64,000 nucleotides of DNA from Streptomyces sp. CB02414 (GCF_001905385.1 NZ_LIPF01000009.1:248001-312000); one strand, 5' to 3'; shown: positions 15,641-24,672, counted from the stretch's first letter. The notes: generated by a model from the letters alone, not told the origin. Numbers and translations: made by a program.

Positions 15641-17256
15641 TTGAGGTTCCCCTCGTCGTCGGCCGGGGCGTGGGCCGGCTCACTGCTGCTGGACTGCTGG
15701 TGGGCCTGGGTGATGCCCGGGTACTGCTTGAGGCCCTCCCAGAAGGCGCCGATCCAGTGCCCCGGCGGGAGTTCCTCGGTCTTCTCCGGTTCGGGTTCCG
15801 GGGCGGGCGCCGGGATGCCGTTGCGGGCCCGCTCGGCGGCGAGGCGGGCCTCGCGCTCGGCGTCCTCCCGCTCCCACTTCGCCTGTTCGGCCAGGCGCTG
15901 GCTGAGCGGCATCTTGACCCGGCTGCGGCGCTGCGGGAGGCCGCCCGCCGTCCACTCGGTGACCTCCGGCACGTCGTCCTCGAAGGAGACGCCCGCCGGG
16001 ATGCGGGGGCTGGTGGGACGGCGCTTCTTGGGCTTGCGCTCGGGGCCGGGGAGCACGTCCGGGCCGGGGGTGCCGATGGCGGTGGCACCGATGCCGTGGG
16101 CGAGGCCGACGCCGGGCTCGGTGGTCATCATCTTGCTGGGCACGATGAGGATGGCCCGGACGCCGCCGTACGCCGAGGCGCGCAGCGCGACGTCCATGCC
16201 GAACTGGGTGCACAGCCGGCCGACTACGGACAGGCCCAGGCGCGGGTGCTGGGCGAGGTCCTGCACGTCGGTGCCGCGCTTGGCGTCCTCCAGCAGGCCC
16301 TCGATGCGGGCGCGGGACTCCTCGCTGAGGCTGACGCCGGCGTCCTCGATCTCGATGCAGACGCCGCTCTGCACCTCGGTCGCGGTGACGTGCACCTTGG
16401 CGCCGGGCGGCGAGTAGCGGGTGGCGTTGTCGAGGAGTTCCGCCGCGGCGTGGATGACCGGCTCGACGGAGGTTCCCTTGATGTTGACCTTGGCGATGGA
16501 GGCCAGGTTGATCCGGCCGTACTGCAGGATGCGGGACATCGCGCCGCGCAGCACGCTGTAGAGGGCGACCGGTTCGGGCCACTGGCGGCCGGGCCGGCCG
16601 CCGCCGATGACGGAGATCGAGTCGGCGAGGCGGCCGATCAGCGCGGTGCCGTGGTCGATGCGCAGCAGGTCGTCGAAGACCTCGGGGTTGCGCCCGTGGT
16701 CCTCCTCCATCTCGCGGAGTTCCTTGTTCTGCTGGTGGACGATGGCCTGGACGCGGCGGGCGATGTCGACGAAGGAGCGCTCGGCGGACTCACGCATGGA
16801 GTCCTCGTGGTCGACCATCTGGCAGACCATGCGGATCAGCTTGCGCTGGGGCTCGCCGAGTTCGGCGTAGGAGGGGTCCAGCTCAGCGATGCGGCGCATC
16901 ACCTCGGCGGGCGTGTGGCCCCGGCGCATGAAGTCCAGCGCGTTGGGGATGACTTCGCCGCCGAGCCGGACCATCTCGTCGTAGTGGCTCGCGGCCCGTC
17001 GTTCCAGATACGCGCTGTTGCGGGCGTGCTCCTCGCGCATCACTCGCATCTCACGGCCCCGGCGCACCACTTCGGCGCCCGCGAGGCTCACCAGCAGGGT
17101 GGCGAGGGCGCCGCACAGGCCGACGGCGAGCCGGGCCGGTTCCGTCACGAGGGCGACGGCGGCCCCGGTGGCCGCGGCCATCAGTATGGCCGGCAGCAAC
17201 AGTGTGCGCGCGTAGGGAAGTTCGCGGCGCCCTGGAGGGGAATCAACACTCACCAT
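15637..17256 (-). CDS. rarA: Conservon membrane histidine-kinase-like protein (RarA/CvnA)
   Basis: 539 residues. Two N-terminal hydrophobic helices (about 18-60) precede a coiled-coil-like region (about 65-230, RRGREMRVMREEHARNSAYLERRAASHYDEM). A HATPase_c domain follows, with N-box ELLDNATRYSPPGAKV, DAGVSLSE and GLSVVGRLCTQFGMDVALR. No clear phospho-acceptor HExxP motif is seen, as in other CvnA proteins, which lack typical response-regulator partners. A charged, Pro-rich tail follows. It is the membrane anchor and first gene of the conservon. The ATG at 17256 gives a short cytosolic leader followed by the first membrane span. Upstream lies about 280 bp of non-coding DNA expected to hold its promoter. 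Confidence 0.93.
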   Translation of the reverse strand: MVSVDSPPGRRELPYARTLLLPAILMAAATGAAVALVTEPARLAVGLCGALATLLVSLAGAEVVRRGREMRVMREEHARNSAYLERRAASHYDEMVRLGGEVIPNALDFMRRGHTPAEVMRRIAELDPSYAELGEPQRKLIRMVCQMVDHEDSMRESAERSFVDIARRVQAIVHQQNKELREMEEDHGRNPEVFDDLLRIDHGTALIGRLADSISVIGGGRPGRQWPEPVALYSVLRGAMSRILQYGRINLASIAKVNIKGTSVEPVIHAAAELLDNATRYSPPGAKVHVTATEVQSGVCIEIEDAGVSLSEESRARIEGLLEDAKRGTDVQDLAQHPRLGLSVVGRLCTQFGMDVALRASAYGGVRAILIVPSKMMTTEPGVGLAHGIGATAIGTPGPDVLPGPERKPKKRRPTSPRIPAGVSFEDDVPEVTEWTAGGLPQRRSRVKMPLSQRLAEQAKWEREDAEREARLAAERARNGIPAPAPEPEPEKTEELPPGHWIGAFWEGLKQYPGITQAHQQSSSSEPAHAPADDEGNLK

Positions 17257-17535
17257 GTAGGCCCTCTGAAAACGAATCGGCGGGGATGGGGGAGCTTGCG
17301 GTGGGGTATCTCTGGGAGTTGTCGGGATCTTCGGCGCGTGAGGAACAAACGCGCGATTTCACCCCAACTCGGTGCGCTGCGGGCGAGCTTAGTCCGAGCG
17401 GATCATCGCCGTGTCATATTCAGCAAGCGCCTGAAACGGACGCGGGGGCTGGAGTAGCCTCGGACCTATTTACACACGGAGAGAGCATTCGAACACGCAC
17501 TGTAATTGGGTCCGGGTGTTCGGAATCCACGCAGC
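17257..17535 (-). promoter_or_regulatory. Upstream region of the conservon operon
   Basis: About 280 bp with no convincing gene, lying between the start of the leftward conservon and the terminator of the helicase gene. It is locally richer in AT than its surroundings (around 17330-17520). The conservon promoter must be here, but I cannot name its boxes. Confidence 0.45.
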
Positions 17536-17570
17536 AAGAAGGCCCGGCGGTGAAACCGCCGGGTCTTCTT
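17536..17570 (-). terminator. Terminator hairpin after the Ski2-like helicase gene
   Basis: A 15-bp stem (17536-17550 with 17556-17570, one G-U pair) and a TGAAA loop. Read leftwards, the 3' arm ends CCTTCTT, a short T-rich end. It starts 11 bp beyond the helicase stop and separates it from the conservon promoter. Confidence 0.85.
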
Positions 17571-17581
17571 GACCGCGTGAG

Positions 17582-20389
17582 CTAGCCCACCGACGAGTAG
17601 GCGACCACTCCGCGCAGCAGTCCGTCGACCGCCTTGCGCGCGTTCTTCGGGACCGTCGATCCCTCACCCGGCGCGGCGGCCGCGACCTGGCCGAGGACGT
17701 CGATGACCTGCTTGCACCAGCGCACGAAGTCACCGGCCGGCATCTCCGCCTCGCGCAGCACCTCGTCGAGGCCCTTGCCGGAGGCCCACATGTACGCGGC
17801 CCAGGCGAAGCCGAGGTCGGGCTCGCGCTGGCCGACGCCCTCGGTCTGGCGGATCCGGAAGTCCTCCTCCAGGGCGTCGAGCCGGCCCCAGATGCGGACG
17901 GTCTCGCCGAGCGCGGCCTTGGCCTTGCCCGAGGGCACCTTGGGGGCCATCGCGTCGTCGGCGACCCGGGACTCGTAGACCAGCGCCGAGACGCAGGCGG
18001 CGAGCTCGGCCGGGGACAGCCCCTCCCAGACGCCCTCGCGCAGGCACTCGCTGGCCAGCAGGTCCAGCTCGCCGTAGAGCCGCGCGAGGCGCTTGCCGTG
18101 CTCGGTGACCTCGTCGCCGCGCAGGTAGTCCATCTCCGTCAGCAGCGCCACGATCCGGTCGAAGGTGCGGGCGATGGTGTTCGTCCGGCCCTCGATGCGC
18201 CGCTCCAGCTGCGAGGTGTCGCGCAGCAGCCGGTGGTAGCGCTCGGCCCAGCGGGCGTGGTCCTCGCGGTCCTCGCAGCCGTGGCAGGGGTGCGCGCGCA
18301 GCGCCTTGCGCAGCCGGGCGATCTCCCGGTCGTCGGCGGCCTGGGAGCGCTTCTTGCGAGCCCGCTCCGGCGGGATGTGCCCGGCCTTGGTCCGCAGCGC
18401 GGAGGCGAGGTCGCGGCGGGACTGGGGCGAGCGCGGGTTGAAGGACTTCGGGATGCGCATCCGCTCCAGGGCCTCGACCGGCACCGGGAAGTCCATCGAC
18501 GCGAGCCGCTTGACCTGCCGCTCGGCGGTGAGCACCAGCGGGCGCGGCCCGTCGTGCTGCTCGAAGCCGCGGTGGCCGTTGGACCGCCCGGCGGGCAGGC
18601 CCGGGTCCAGGACCAGGGCGAGGCCCGCGTACTTGCCTGTCGGCACGTGGATGACGTCGCCCGGCTTCAGCTTCTCCAGCGCCACGGCGGCCTCGGCGCG
18701 CCGCTGGTTGGCGCCCTGCCGGGCGAGTTCGTTCTCCCGGTCCTTCAGCTCGCGGCGCAGCCGCGCGTACTCCTCGAAGTCCCCGAGGTGGCAGGTCATG
18801 GAGGCCTTGTAGCCCTCCAGGCCCTCCTCGTTGCGCTGCACCTGCCGGGAGATACCGACGACCGACTTGTCCGCCTGGAACTGCGCGAAGGAGGTCTCCA
18901 GCAGTTCCCGGGAGCGGTGCCGGCCGAACTGCTCGACCAGGTTGACGGCCATGTTGTACGACGGCCGGAAGCTGGAGCGCAGCGGATACGTGCGCGTGCC
19001 GGCGAGCCCGGCGAGGTGCTCAGGGTTCATGCCGCGCTGCCATAGCACCACCGCGTGGCCCTCGACGTCGATGCCGCGCCGGCCGGCCCGGCCGGTGAGC
19101 TGGGTGTACTCGCCGGGGGTGATGTCGGCGTGCTGCTCGCCGTTCCACTTGACGAGCTTCTCCAGCACCACCGAGCGGGCGGGCATGTTGATGCCGAGGG
19201 CGAGGGTCTCGGTGGCGAAGACGGCCTTGACCAGCCCGCGGACGAAGAGCTCCTCGACGACCTCCTTGAAGGTCGGCAGCATGCCCGCGTGGTGGGCGGC
19301 GATGCCCCGCTCCAGGCCCTCCAGCCACTCGTAGTACCCGAGGACGTGCAGGTCCTCGGTGGGGATGGAGGCGGTGCGCTCCTCGACCAGGGCGCGGACC
19401 TTGTGCCGCGCCTCCTCGTCGTTGAGCCGCAGCCCGGCGTATAGGCACTGCTGCACGGCGGCCTCGCAGGCGGCCCGGCTGAAGATGAAGGTGATCGCGG
19501 GCAGCAGTCCCTCGGCGTCGAGCCGCTCTATGACCTCGGGACGGCCGGGCGTCCACATGCGCGAGCGCTGTCTGCGCTCCCGCTCGCGGTCGGCCTCCCG
19601 CATGTGCCGGCCGCGCCGCCGGTCCTGGTACGAGGGGCGGCTGGCCTCCAGGCGGGCCATGCGCGTCAGGTCCGGGTTGACGGCCCTCTTGTGACCCTCG
19701 CCCTCCTCGAACAGGTCGTACATCCGGCGCCCGGCCAGCACGTGCTGGAACAGCGGCACGGGCCGGTGCTCGGAGACGATCACCTGGGTGTCGCCGCGCA
19801 CGGTGTCGAGCCAGTCGCCGAACTCCTCCGCGTTGGACACGGTGGCCGAGAGTGACACCAGGGTCACGGACTCGGGGAGGTGGATGATCACTTCCTCCCA
19901 GACGGCGCCGCGGAAGCGGTCGGAGAGGTAGTGCACCTCGTCCATGACCACGTACCCGAGGCCCAGGAGGGTCTGCGAGCCCGCGTACAGCATGTTCCGC
20001 AAAACCTCGGTGGTCATCACGACCACCGGGGCGTCGGAGTTCACGCTGTTGTCGCCGGTGAGCAGGCCCACCTTGTCCGTGCCGTAGCGGCGGCACAGGT
20101 CGGCGTACTTCTGGTTCGACAGCGCCTTGATGGGCGTCGTGTAGAAGCACTTCTTGCCCTGCTGGAGGGCGAGGTGGACGGCGAACTCGCCGACGATCGT
20201 CTTGCCCGAACCGGTGGGCGCGGCCACCAGCACGCCCTTGCCGGTCTCGAGTGCCTGGCAGGCCTCGATCTGGAAGGGGTCGAGGCCGAAGTCGTACATC
20301 TCGCGGAACGAGGCGAGCGCGGTGGCCTGCTCGACAGCGCGTCGCCGCGCTGCCGCATACCGCTCGGCCGGGGAGAGATCCTCTGTCAT
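17582..20389 (-). CDS. helY: Ski2/Mtr4-like DEAD/DEAH-box RNA helicase (HelY)
   Basis: 935 residues. Walker A is APTGSGKT (57-64) and the DEVH box appears in VVMDEVHYLSDRFRG. SAT (LVSLSATVSNAEEFGDWL) and the helicase motifs IFSRAACEAAVQQCL, FATETLALGINMPARSVV and QLTGRAGRRG are all present. A long C-terminal half with an arch-like and DSHCT-type domain (VSALVYESRVADDAMAPK) matches the Ski2/HelY family, likely in RNA processing or decay. Residues around 700 (HPCHGCEDREDHARWAERYHRLLRD) resemble the zinc-binding insertion of the family. The ATG at 20389, preceded by GAAAG, was preferred over an upstream start 45 bp away. It follows tatC in the conserved order pafBC-tatAC-helY. Confidence 0.9.
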   Translation of the reverse strand: MTEDLSPAERYAAARRRAVEQATALASFREMYDFGLDPFQIEACQALETGKGVLVAAPTGSGKTIVGEFAVHLALQQGKKCFYTTPIKALSNQKYADLCRRYGTDKVGLLTGDNSVNSDAPVVVMTTEVLRNMLYAGSQTLLGLGYVVMDEVHYLSDRFRGAVWEEVIIHLPESVTLVSLSATVSNAEEFGDWLDTVRGDTQVIVSEHRPVPLFQHVLAGRRMYDLFEEGEGHKRAVNPDLTRMARLEASRPSYQDRRRGRHMREADRERERRQRSRMWTPGRPEVIERLDAEGLLPAITFIFSRAACEAAVQQCLYAGLRLNDEEARHKVRALVEERTASIPTEDLHVLGYYEWLEGLERGIAAHHAGMLPTFKEVVEELFVRGLVKAVFATETLALGINMPARSVVLEKLVKWNGEQHADITPGEYTQLTGRAGRRGIDVEGHAVVLWQRGMNPEHLAGLAGTRTYPLRSSFRPSYNMAVNLVEQFGRHRSRELLETSFAQFQADKSVVGISRQVQRNEEGLEGYKASMTCHLGDFEEYARLRRELKDRENELARQGANQRRAEAAVALEKLKPGDVIHVPTGKYAGLALVLDPGLPAGRSNGHRGFEQHDGPRPLVLTAERQVKRLASMDFPVPVEALERMRIPKSFNPRSPQSRRDLASALRTKAGHIPPERARKKRSQAADDREIARLRKALRAHPCHGCEDREDHARWAERYHRLLRDTSQLERRIEGRTNTIARTFDRIVALLTEMDYLRGDEVTEHGKRLARLYGELDLLASECLREGVWEGLSPAELAACVSALVYESRVADDAMAPKVPSGKAKAALGETVRIWGRLDALEEDFRIRQTEGVGQREPDLGFAWAAYMWASGKGLDEVLREAEMPAGDFVRWCKQVIDVLGQVAAAAPGEGSTVPKNARKAVDGLLRGVVAYSSVG

Positions 20390-20504
20390 CGTGCTTTCGA
20401 GCGTACCGGGCCGCACTGACAACAGGACGATCATTATCGGGATCGGCTCCGTGCGGCCCCTCCCGGGGGCGGCGACGCGTGTGCCGTCACCGCCCCGGTG
20501 TGCC

Positions 20505-21455
20505 TCAGGTCACGTCGTCGTAGCCGTTGACCCGGTCCTTCGTGGCCTGCTCGGGCAGGGCGCGGGCGGTGGTCACGGGCTCGATCTCGCCGATGTCCTC
20601 GGGCGTGAGGTCCAGCTCGGACGCCTCGTCGTCGTCGGGCTCGAGGGCCTCGCGACGGCTCCTGCGGCGGTCGTTCAGCAGGGAGACGGAGACCGCGGCG
20701 AAGTACAGCACCCAGATCGGCCCGGCCAGCATGACCATCGTCAAGGGGTCGGTGCTCGGCGTGGCGATCGCCGCGAACAGCGTGATACCCATGATCATGG
20801 CACGCCACCAGCCGAGCATCCGCTTGCCGGTCAGCACTCCGGTGAGGTTGAGCATGACCAGCAGCAGGGGCAGTTCGAAGGAGAGGCCGAAGACGATCAC
20901 CATGCGGGTGACGAGGTCGAGCAGCTCGTCCAGCGGCAGCAGGTTGTCGACGTTGCTCGGCGTGAACTCGATCAGCACCTTCGCCGAGGTGGGCAGCACC
21001 GCGTAGGCGAAGTAGGCACCGATGAGGAAGAGCGGCGCGCCGGTGGCGACGAACGCGTAGGCGTACTTCTTCTCGCTCTTGTGCAGGCCCGGGGCGACGA
21101 ACGCCCACAGCTGGTAGAGCCAGACCGGGGAGGCCAGCACGATGCCGGCCGTCAGGGACACCTTCAGGGCCAGGGTGAAGGGACCGAGCAGACCGTTGAG
21201 GGTGATCTGCGCGCACGGCTCCGAGCCGGCCTTCGCCTCGGCCAGTTCCGCGAACGACTTCTCGCAGCCGATCGACTCGAGGATCGGCTCCGTGAGGACG
21301 TTGATGATCTCCTCGTAGAAGAAGGCGGCGACGACGGTGACGGCGACGATGGCCAGCAGGGCCTTCGCGAGCCGGTTGCGGAGCTCACGAAGGTGCTCCG
21401 CGAGGGGCATCCGCCCCTCGGGGTCCCTCTCCTTGTTGCGGGCAGACTTCAGCAA
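20505..21455 (-). CDS. tatC: Sec-independent protein translocase TatC
   Basis: 316 residues with six hydrophobic spans. The family motifs MPLAEHLRELRNRL (N-terminal cytosolic, substrate receptor), FTPSNVDNLLPLDELLDLVTRMVIVFGLSFELPLLLVML and FAAIATPSTDP are plain. TatC binds twin-arginine signal peptides and builds the translocase with TatA, which Streptomyces uses heavily for secretion. The TTG start at 21455 gives a 15-residue lysine/arginine-rich leader before the conserved region; an ATG at 21410 is the alternative. A charged C-terminal tail of about 70 residues (RRRSRREALEPDDDEASELDL) is longer than in E. coli. It lies 47 bp downstream of tatA in one operon. Confidence 0.95.
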   Translation of the reverse strand: MLKSARNKERDPEGRMPLAEHLRELRNRLAKALLAIVAVTVVAAFFYEEIINVLTEPILESIGCEKSFAELAEAKAGSEPCAQITLNGLLGPFTLALKVSLTAGIVLASPVWLYQLWAFVAPGLHKSEKKYAYAFVATGAPLFLIGAYFAYAVLPTSAKVLIEFTPSNVDNLLPLDELLDLVTRMVIVFGLSFELPLLLVMLNLTGVLTGKRMLGWWRAMIMGITLFAAIATPSTDPLTMVMLAGPIWVLYFAAVSVSLLNDRRRSRREALEPDDDEASELDLTPEDIGEIEPVTTARALPEQATKDRVNGYDDVT

Positions 21456-21502
21456 CCCACGTTCCCATCTCGTGCGGCGGGCCGGAGGTCACCGGCCCTG
21501 CG

Positions 21503-21790
21503 TCAGCGCTTGGTCGTGTCCGTCGGCTCGGTGACCGGCCGGGAGCTGGTCACGTCGCCGGGGGCGGCCTGGATGGTGCGCTTCGCCGCGGACTGCTCGG
21601 GGTTGGGCGGATCCGCCGGAGCGGAGTCGTCGGACTTGCTCTCGCTCTTCATCGCCTTGGCCTCGCTCTTGAGGATGCGGGCGGACTTGCCCAGCGAGCG
21701 CGCCATGTCCGGAAGCTTCTTCGCGCCGAACAGCAGGATGATGACGACGAGGATGAGAATGATCTCGGGGGCGCCGAGCCTTCCGAACAT
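21503..21790 (-). CDS. tatA: Sec-independent protein translocase TatA
   Basis: 95 residues: one membrane helix (LGAPEIILILVVIILLFGAKKLPD) with the FGAKKLP hinge, an amphipathic helix (MARSLGKSARILKSEAKAMKSE) and an acidic/Pro-rich tail. It forms the size-variable pore component of the Tat system. ATG start at 21790, followed by MFGRLGAPEI. An 18-bp perfect palindrome lies 41 bp upstream, so this gene may carry its own promoter or operator within the pafBC-tatAC run. Confidence 0.95.
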   Translation of the reverse strand: MFGRLGAPEIILILVVIILLFGAKKLPDMARSLGKSARILKSEAKAMKSESKSDDSAPADPPNPEQSAAKRTIQAAPGDVTSSRPVTEPTDTTKR

Positions 21791-21830
21791 AAGTCTTTAC
21801 CTTCTCACCGAGGCGGCTGGGTGGGGGTGC

Positions 21831-21848
21831 TGTCCGACCGGTCGGACA
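21831..21848. promoter_or_regulatory. 18-bp perfect palindrome upstream of tatA
   Basis: TGTCCGACCGGTCGGACA reads the same on both strands with no spacer. It lies 41 bp upstream of the tatA start and well past the stop of the preceding small gene. Lacking a loop, it suits a dimeric repressor operator better than a terminator. A further half-like GTCCGATCGATCG follows at 21852-21864. Confidence 0.5.
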
Positions 21849-22016
21849 TGCGTCCGATCGATCGTCTTGTGCAGCGATCGTAACGCTCAGGGGTGAACGT
21901 GAGGCAATCCCCGTGCGTACTCCCGTCCGCGGCCGGGCCTCGTTTTCCGGTCCGCGACGAGCAGCGTACCTTCAGCGACCTGTGACGTGACAGGGCGAAG
22001 TGCCCCAAACCGCGGG

Positions 22017-22211
22017 TCACAGCGCGTCCACGGCGCGGGTGGCGCTCTCGGTCGCGCGTTCCAGGTCCTCAGCGGCCCGGCTGATGCGGTGGGCCGAGTC
22101 CGTCACCTGCCGCCCCAGGCGCTGCGCCTCCACGAACACCTTCACGGCGAGCACCGCGAGCACGGCGAGAGACACAAAACCCACGGCAACCGCGAACATC
22201 GGCCAGAACAT
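22017..22211 (-). CDS. Small single-span membrane protein
   Basis: 64 residues: an N-terminal hydrophobic helix (about 3-27, FWPMFAVAVGFVSLAVLAVLAVKVF) followed by a helical charged segment rich in Ala/Glu/Arg (EAQRLGRQVTDSAHRISRAAEDLERATESATRAV). The tail could form a coiled coil. I do not recognise a function. It sits between the zinc-ribbon-like gene and tatA in the pafBC-tatAC order, so it may be linked to membrane protein quality control, but that is inference. ATG start at 22211. Confidence 0.8.
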   Translation of the reverse strand: MFWPMFAVAVGFVSLAVLAVLAVKVFVEAQRLGRQVTDSAHRISRAAEDLERATESATRAVDAL

Positions 22212-22221
22212 GACGTCGAGC

Positions 22222-22515
22222 CTAGACCGTGGAGTGCAGCCGAAGGGTCCTGACCCCGCCGCCCGTGAGCAGCTCCACGACCCGCTCCCCCGCCGGCTTG
22301 CGCACGGCGGAGCCGCACTCGGGGCACGTGAACGAGTAGAACGTGGTGCGGCTCGTGGCGCCGATCGCCAGGCGCAGCGCGCTCGCGGCGAGTTCGAACC
22401 GGCCGCGGCAGTCCGGGCAGCCGGCCTTGAACACGACCGGAGGGACGCGTCTCATGCCGGCGAACGCGGTCGCCGCCGTCATGCCCGCCGCACCCGGCCC
22501 CACGGAGTCGCTCAC
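22222..22515 (-). CDS. Small zinc-ribbon-like protein, function unknown
   Basis: 97 residues. Two CxxC pairs, CPDC near residue 33 and CPEC near 64, with intervening FELAASALRLAIGATSRTTFYSFT, suggest a zinc ribbon of rubredoxin-like type. The N-terminus is short and Gly/Ala-rich, and the C-terminal part (VVELLTGGGVRTLRLH) is conserved-looking. No recognised family. The GTG start overlaps the pafC stop by 4 bp, so it is coupled to pafC. It may be a small regulator, but nothing proves it. Confidence 0.8.
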   Translation of the reverse strand: MSDSVGPGAAGMTAATAFAGMRRVPPVVFKAGCPDCRGRFELAASALRLAIGATSRTTFYSFTCPECGSAVRKPAGERVVELLTGGGVRTLRLHSTV

Positions 22516-23564
22516 AGTTCCCGCTCCCGCCCCTCACGCTCGTGCCGTCCCTCACCCGTGCCGCGGGACGCTCCGGCCGCCTCGATCCCGTCGTACGCCG
22601 CCAGCGCATCGCGGGCCGCCTGCCGTGCGCTGCCGGCGAGCTCCGGCGGCGAGACGATCCGGCCGTCGCGCCCAAGCCGCAGCGCCAGCCGCCGCAGCGA
22701 GGCCGGGTCGGGCGTGCGCAGGGTGATACGCAGTCCGCCGTCGGGAAGTTCATCGGCGCTGTCGTGCGGGTAGTACTCGGCGACCCAGCGTCCGCCGGGG
22801 CCGACCTCGATCACGACCTCCGGATCCTCGGCGGCGGGCTGCACCAGCCCCTCCGACAGGTCCCGCAGCTCCACCTCGGGCGGCGCGGACGGCTCGTCCA
22901 GGATGCGGATCTCGGCGACCCGGTCGAGCCGGAAGGTGCGCCGGGCCTCGGAGCGGCGGCACCAGGCCTCCACGTAGGTGTGGCCGACGCTGACCAGGCG
23001 GATGGGGTCGATCTCGCGCTCGGTGACCTCGTCACGGGCCGGCGAGTAGTAGCGGATCCACAGGCGGCGGCGCTCGGAGATCGCCCGGTCTACATCGGCG
23101 AAGACGCCGCCCTCGGACTCGAAGGTGACGGACAGCCGCGAGCTGGCGCCCGCGGCCTCGCCGGCCGAGGTCTCCACCTTGGCCGTCGCCCGCAGCAGCG
23201 CCTGCCGGTCACTCTCCCGCAGCCCCGGCAGGGTCGCCACGGCCCGGGCGGCCACCAGCAGCGCGGTCGCCTCGTCGGCGGCCAGCCGCAGCGGCTCGGC
23301 GGCGTCCGCGCCCAGAGCGGCCGGATTGTGCCACCAGATGCGCTCGCCGTCGGTGTCGATATCGAGGAGGTCGCCGCCGCGGAAGCTGGTGCCGCACATC
23401 GGCAGCACATCGAGGTCGGAGACCAGCTCGTCCTCGGTGATGCCGAAGGCGCGCGCCACGTCCTCGACCCGGGCGCCGGGGCGCTCGCGCAGATACGTCA
23501 CCAAGGACAGCATCCGCCGGGTCTGGTCGATGGCGTTCACGGGCCTGACCGGTTTGCCTGCCAC
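22512..23564 (-). CDS. pafC: WYL-domain transcriptional regulator PafC
   Basis: 350 residues. An N-terminal winged helix (RRMLSLVTYLRERPGARVEDVARAFGITEDELVSDLDVL) is followed by a WYL domain (LWIRYYSPARDEVTEREIDPIRLVSVGHTYVEAWCRRSEARRTFRLDRV) and the WCX extension. PafB and PafC form a heterodimer that activates DNA-damage genes independently of LexA in mycobacteria. Located 18 bp after pafB in the same operon. GTG start with GGGGAG upstream. The name PafC is assigned from its position as the second WYL protein and its resemblance to the actinobacterial paralogue. Confidence 0.9.
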   Translation of the reverse strand: MAGKPVRPVNAIDQTRRMLSLVTYLRERPGARVEDVARAFGITEDELVSDLDVLPMCGTSFRGGDLLDIDTDGERIWWHNPAALGADAAEPLRLAADEATALLVAARAVATLPGLRESDRQALLRATAKVETSAGEAAGASSRLSVTFESEGGVFADVDRAISERRRLWIRYYSPARDEVTEREIDPIRLVSVGHTYVEAWCRRSEARRTFRLDRVAEIRILDEPSAPPEVELRDLSEGLVQPAAEDPEVVIEVGPGGRWVAEYYPHDSADELPDGGLRITLRTPDPASLRRLALRLGRDGRIVSPPELAGSARQAARDALAAYDGIEAAGASRGTGEGRHEREGREREL

Positions 23565-23582
23565 TGTGTTGTCCGCTCCCCC

Positions 23583-24536
23583 TCAGCCCTTGGCCACGGC
23601 ACGCAGCCGGTCCACCACGTCCGCGCGCAGCTCCGCCGGCTCCAGCACCACCACGTCCGGCCCGAACTCCACCAGCCACGCGTCCAGACCGTGCCCGTAC
23701 GGAATCTGCAACTCGTCCCAGCCGTCACCGAGTTCCCGCACCACGGTCGCCTTCGCCCGAAGGGGGTAGCCGGCGCCCGTGCGCAGCCGGATCAGCGCGG
23801 AACGGTCGGCGGTCTCCCCCGCCCAGCTGGCGACCGTCTCGCGGACGGTGACCACGTCGGGCACGGGAGCGGTGAACCGCGCCCCGCGCGAGCGCACCTT
23901 CCCCGTGATCCGGGACAGCCTGAAGACCCGTTCCGCGCCACGGTCCCGGTCGAAACCGGCCAGGTACCAGTGGCCGCGCCAGCACTCCAGGGCCCACGGC
24001 TCCACGTGCCGGGCCTCGGGCTGGGCGGCGTTGGCCTTGCGGTAGTCGAAGACGACCGGCCGACGGTCGCGGCAGGCCAGCATCAGCGGCTCGAAGGCCG
24101 CCTCGTGCACCGGGATACGGGGCTCCAGCGCGCTGTGCGCCTCGTACGGGTCGACGTCCTCGGGCAGTCCGGCCGCGCGCAGCTTCTGCAGGGCGCCGCT
24201 GGCGGCACCGGCGAGGCGGGCCTGCTGCCACACCTTGGCGGCGAGTCCCAGCGCGGCGGCCTCCTCGGCGTCCAGGGTGATCGGCGGCAGGCGGTTGCTG
24301 TCGCGGCGGGCCAGGTAGCCGACCTCGCCGTCGAGGCTCTCCACGGTCTCGATGACCAGCCCGAGTTCCCGCAGGTCGTCCTTGTCCCGCTCGAACATGC
24401 GGTTGAAGGAGTCGTCGGAGCCCGCCTCCAGGTAGGCCTCGATGGACTGGCGCAGCTCACGCTTGCTGAGTGGCCGCCGTGTCCCCAGCAGACACAGCGC
24501 CAGGTTCATCAGCCGCTCGGCCTTGGCAATGGCCAT
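23583..24536 (-). CDS. pafB: WYL-domain transcriptional regulator PafB
   Basis: 317 residues. The N-terminal winged helix (KAERLMNLALCLLGTRRPLSKRELRQSIEAYLEAGSDDSFNRMFERDKDDLRELG) is followed by a clear WYL domain (PVVFDYRKANAAQPEARHVEPWALECWRGHWYLAGFDRDRGAERVFRLSRI) and a C-terminal extension. With PafC it forms the actinobacterial DNA-damage activator, thought to sense a ligand through the WYL pocket. The ATG at 24536, with GGGAGAAGG just upstream, is preferred over a longer frame. It lies downstream of two FKBP genes that separate it from pafA, which it adjoins in mycobacteria. Confidence 0.92.
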   Translation of the reverse strand: MAIAKAERLMNLALCLLGTRRPLSKRELRQSIEAYLEAGSDDSFNRMFERDKDDLRELGLVIETVESLDGEVGYLARRDSNRLPPITLDAEEAAALGLAAKVWQQARLAGAASGALQKLRAAGLPEDVDPYEAHSALEPRIPVHEAAFEPLMLACRDRRPVVFDYRKANAAQPEARHVEPWALECWRGHWYLAGFDRDRGAERVFRLSRITGKVRSRGARFTAPVPDVVTVRETVASWAGETADRSALIRLRTGAGYPLRAKATVVRELGDGWDELQIPYGHGLDAWLVEFGPDVVVLEPAELRADVVDRLRAVAKG

Positions 24537-24606
24537 CGACGCCCTTCTCCCTATGGTGCTTACGACGGATGACCGTACCGCCCCGCGGCGGCCCCGCAAA
24601 AGCCGA

Positions 24607-24634
24607 GGGCCCATGCCCGGACGGGCATGGACCC
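24607..24634 (-). terminator. Terminator-like hairpin after the single-domain FKBP gene
   Basis: An 8-bp core stem (CCATGCCC with GGGCATGG, 24611-24630), extended outward by GGG/CCC after one mismatch, with a GGAC loop. It lies 39 bp beyond the stop of the leftward FKBP gene and ends its transcript before pafB, whose own promoter would then lie in 24537-24606. Confidence 0.6.
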
Positions 24635-24672
24635 CAGGTGACCGGCTCTGATCGCTGTCCCTCGGACTCCGA

